NCBI GenBank assembly: GCA_016296045.1
Contig: JAEDKB010000102.1
Coordinates: 1 to 6,035, forward strand
DNA from: Oscillospiraceae bacterium
Lineage (GTDB): Bacteria > Bacillota > Clostridia > Oscillospirales > Oscillospiraceae
Length of the DNA stretch: 6,035 nt
Direction of reading: 5' to 3'
Part shown: positions 4,504 through 6,035 of the stretch, piece by piece
Position numbering within the stretch: the first letter of the stretch is position 1
Layout of the letters: every line of letters begins with the position of its first letter
Translations under genes and position numbers: made by a program
Notes under the pieces: model-generated
Told to the model about the DNA's origin: nothing
Databases searched by the model: none
Seen by the model: the letters and a program-made list of their open reading frames with translations, nothing else

Positions 4504-6035
4504 ATGAAACTGAAAAACGTGCTCTGGGGCGGTGATAAGCCCGGCAGAGCCGTAACGCTCGGCATCCAGCATGTGTTTGCCATGTTTGGCTCCACGGTTC
4601 TTGTCCCTGCACTGACCGGTCTCGATCCCGCAGTTACCCTGTTCTGCATGGGCATCGGCACTCTGATCTTCCACCTGATTACCAAAGGCATTGTGCCCGC
4701 ATTTATGGGCTCCAGTTTTTCTTTTATTTCCTCCATCTGCGCCGTTGCCGCAAACTGCGGCGGTAAGGACTTTGCGCCGTATGTCGGTTGGGGTATCATG
4801 GCATCGGGTGTGTTGTATCTGATTCTCGCGCTGCTGGTCAAGCTGCTCGGTACCAAGCGCATTACAAGTTTCTTCCCCCCGATCGTTACCGGCTGCATGA
4901 TCATCATCATCGGCATGATGCTTGCTCCTACGGCAATGAACAACATCACAACGGTACATGGCGATGTTCCCGCGAACGCAGTTGTCGTTGTTACAGAAGG
5001 TTCTGTTGAAAGCGACCAATTTGTCAAGTGTGAATATCATTATGATGCAAGCCATCCGGATGTCTTTGTGGAAGGCTGGGTTGAGTCAAAGTATCTTGAA
5101 AAAACGCCCGACCATGTGGTCGATGACGACTTTGCCGAAGCAAACGGAATTACCTCTTATGTCAACAGCGGCGCCGACTATACGGTTGCCAATGTAAAAG
5201 GCGTTTCCATGTTGAATGAGTCATCCGAAGAATCTTCTTCCGTTGCAGGAACGGCAACCTGGAAGAACTGGGTGGTTGCCATTGTAACCATTGCAGCCAT
5301 CGTCATCGTTATGTTCTTCTTCCGCGGCTTCCTGAAGCTGATCCCGATCCTGATCGGCATCGTTGTAGGTTATCTGACCTCCATGGCGCTCGGCATGGTC
5401 GATACCACCTCCGTTGCTCAGGCGAGCTGGTTTGCTTTCCCGAAATTTGAGCCGTTCTTTACCGGCTTGGATTGGAGCAAAATTACGTTCGCAATCACTA
5501 TGATCGCACCGATCTCCATTGTCACCTTTGTTGAGCACGTCGGCGATATCACCGCAAACGGCGCTGTCACAGGTCACAACTACATAGAAGACCCCGGCCT
5601 GCATCGCACGCTTCTCGGCTGCGGTCTTGCCTCCATTTTCTCCGGCGGTATGGGCGGCCCCGCTGCCACCACCTATTCCGAAAACACCGGTGTCCTCGCC
5701 GCCACCAGAAACTACAATCCCGCAACGCTCCGCATTGCCGCCGTCTTTGCGATTGTTCTTTCCCTGTTCGGCAAGGTTTCCGGCGTTCTCAACAGCATCC
5801 CCACCGCTGTTATGGGCGGTGTCTCCGTTGTTCTGTTCGGTATGATTGCCTCCGTCGGTCTGCGTATGCTTGTTGAAAACGGCGTTGACTTCACGAAGAG
5901 CTACAACCTCATCATCGCTTCCGTCATGTTGGTGATCGGTCTCGGTTTGTCCAGCGGCATTACAATCGGCACCATAACCATCAGCGGCACCGCGATTGCT
6001 GCCGTTCTCGGCGTGATCCTCGCAAAGATTCTTCC
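4504..6035 (+). CDS. UraA-like NCS2 uracil/xanthine permease with a large hydrophilic insertion (3' end outside window)
   Basis: A proton-coupled nucleobase importer of the NCS2/NAT family in the cytoplasmic membrane. 510 codons are seen and the frame is open at the right edge. UraA-type signatures are IQHVFAMFGSTVLVP (21-35), GSSFSFI (69-75), FFPPIVTG (123-130), FVEHVGD (342-348) and GGPAATTYSENTGV (384-397). E344 and E393 sit where UraA has its two substrate-binding glutamates (E241 and E290). Rough hydrophobic spans are 19-39, 42-60, 65-82, 92-115, 123-143, 255-272, 276-298, 325-343, 367-382, 407-424, 433-452, 468-485 and 487-509. Between TM5 (ending about 143) and TM6 (starting about 255) lie about 110 polar, acidic residues where the family normally has a short loop. 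By UraA topology this loop faces outward. The substrate could be uracil, or xanthine given the molybdenum hydroxylase nearby. The sequence resembles UraA more than PbuX-type xanthine permeases. The gene has its own promoter and no operon partner is visible. Confidence 0.93.
   Translation, partial: MKLKNVLWGGDKPGRAVTLGIQHVFAMFGSTVLVPALTGLDPAVTLFCMGIGTLIFHLITKGIVPAFMGSSFSFISSICAVAANCGGKDFAPYVGWGIMASGVLYLILALLVKLLGTKRITSFFPPIVTGCMIIIIGMMLAPTAMNNITTVHGDVPANAVVVVTEGSVESDQFVKCEYHYDASHPDVFVEGWVESKYLEKTPDHVVDDDFAEANGITSYVNSGADYTVANVKGVSMLNESSEESSSVAGTATWKNWVVAIVTIAAIVIVMFFFRGFLKLIPILIGIVVGYLTSMALGMVDTTSVAQASWFAFPKFEPFFTGLDWSKITFAITMIAPISIVTFVEHVGDITANGAVTGHNYIEDPGLHRTLLGCGLASIFSGGMGGPAATTYSENTGVLAATRNYNPATLRIAAVFAIVLSLFGKVSGVLNSIPTAVMGGVSVVLFGMIASVGLRMLVENGVDFTKSYNLIIASVMLVIGLGLSSGITIGTITISGTAIAAVLGVILAKIL

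Noticed and set aside
4464..5055. Two overlapping 187-188-codon open frames on the minus strand opposite the permease start
   Set aside because: They overlap each other and the permease in different frames, cross the permease promoter, and show no domain. They are shadows of a gene with clear UraA motifs.

Overview
The window looks like chromosomal DNA of a Gram-positive, low-to-middle GC anaerobe of the Clostridia, probably Oscillospiraceae/Ruminococcaceae-like. The inference rests on strong AAGGAGG-type ribosome binding sites, TATAAT/TATACT sigma-A-type promoters, an NrdR regulator, a membrane-anchored NodB deacetylase with a copper-amine-oxidase-N-like stalk, a small DUF6514-like protein and a UraA-like NCS2 permease. 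No species can be named from this sequence alone.

Layout. (1) 1-1118, minus: the N-terminal 372 residues of a xanthine dehydrogenase/aldehyde oxidase-family molybdopterin-binding subunit, running off the left edge. (2) 1119-1568: a 450-bp divergent regulatory region with candidate promoters on both strands, an inverted repeat and two small leader hairpins. (3) 1569-2171, plus: a MocA-type nucleotidyltransferase. (4) 2170-2204: a 15-bp-stem bidirectional terminator shared with the convergent gene. (5) 2204-3424, minus: a membrane-anchored polysaccharide deacetylase, whose start overlaps by one base the stop of (6) nrdR, 3424-3879, minus. (7) 3952-4224, minus: a small DUF6514-like protein. (8) 4225-4503: a divergent intergenic region with a good rightward promoter. 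(9) 4504 to the right edge, plus: an NCS2 nucleobase permease with a large hydrophilic insertion, cut at the window end.

The two outer units suggest a theme. The molybdenum hydroxylase subunit and the MocA-like enzyme, which would cytidylylate its pterin cofactor, are divergent neighbours and plausibly work together. The permease at the far side could feed purine or pyrimidine bases to the same catabolism, but several unrelated genes lie between, so that link is inference. The middle block (DUF6514-like, nrdR, deacetylase) is probably ordinary housekeeping and envelope content.

I found no mobile element, CRISPR array, RNA gene or clearly new system. The most unusual feature is the roughly 85-110-residue, lower-GC extracellular insertion in the permease. 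The remaining observations are regulatory-scale.
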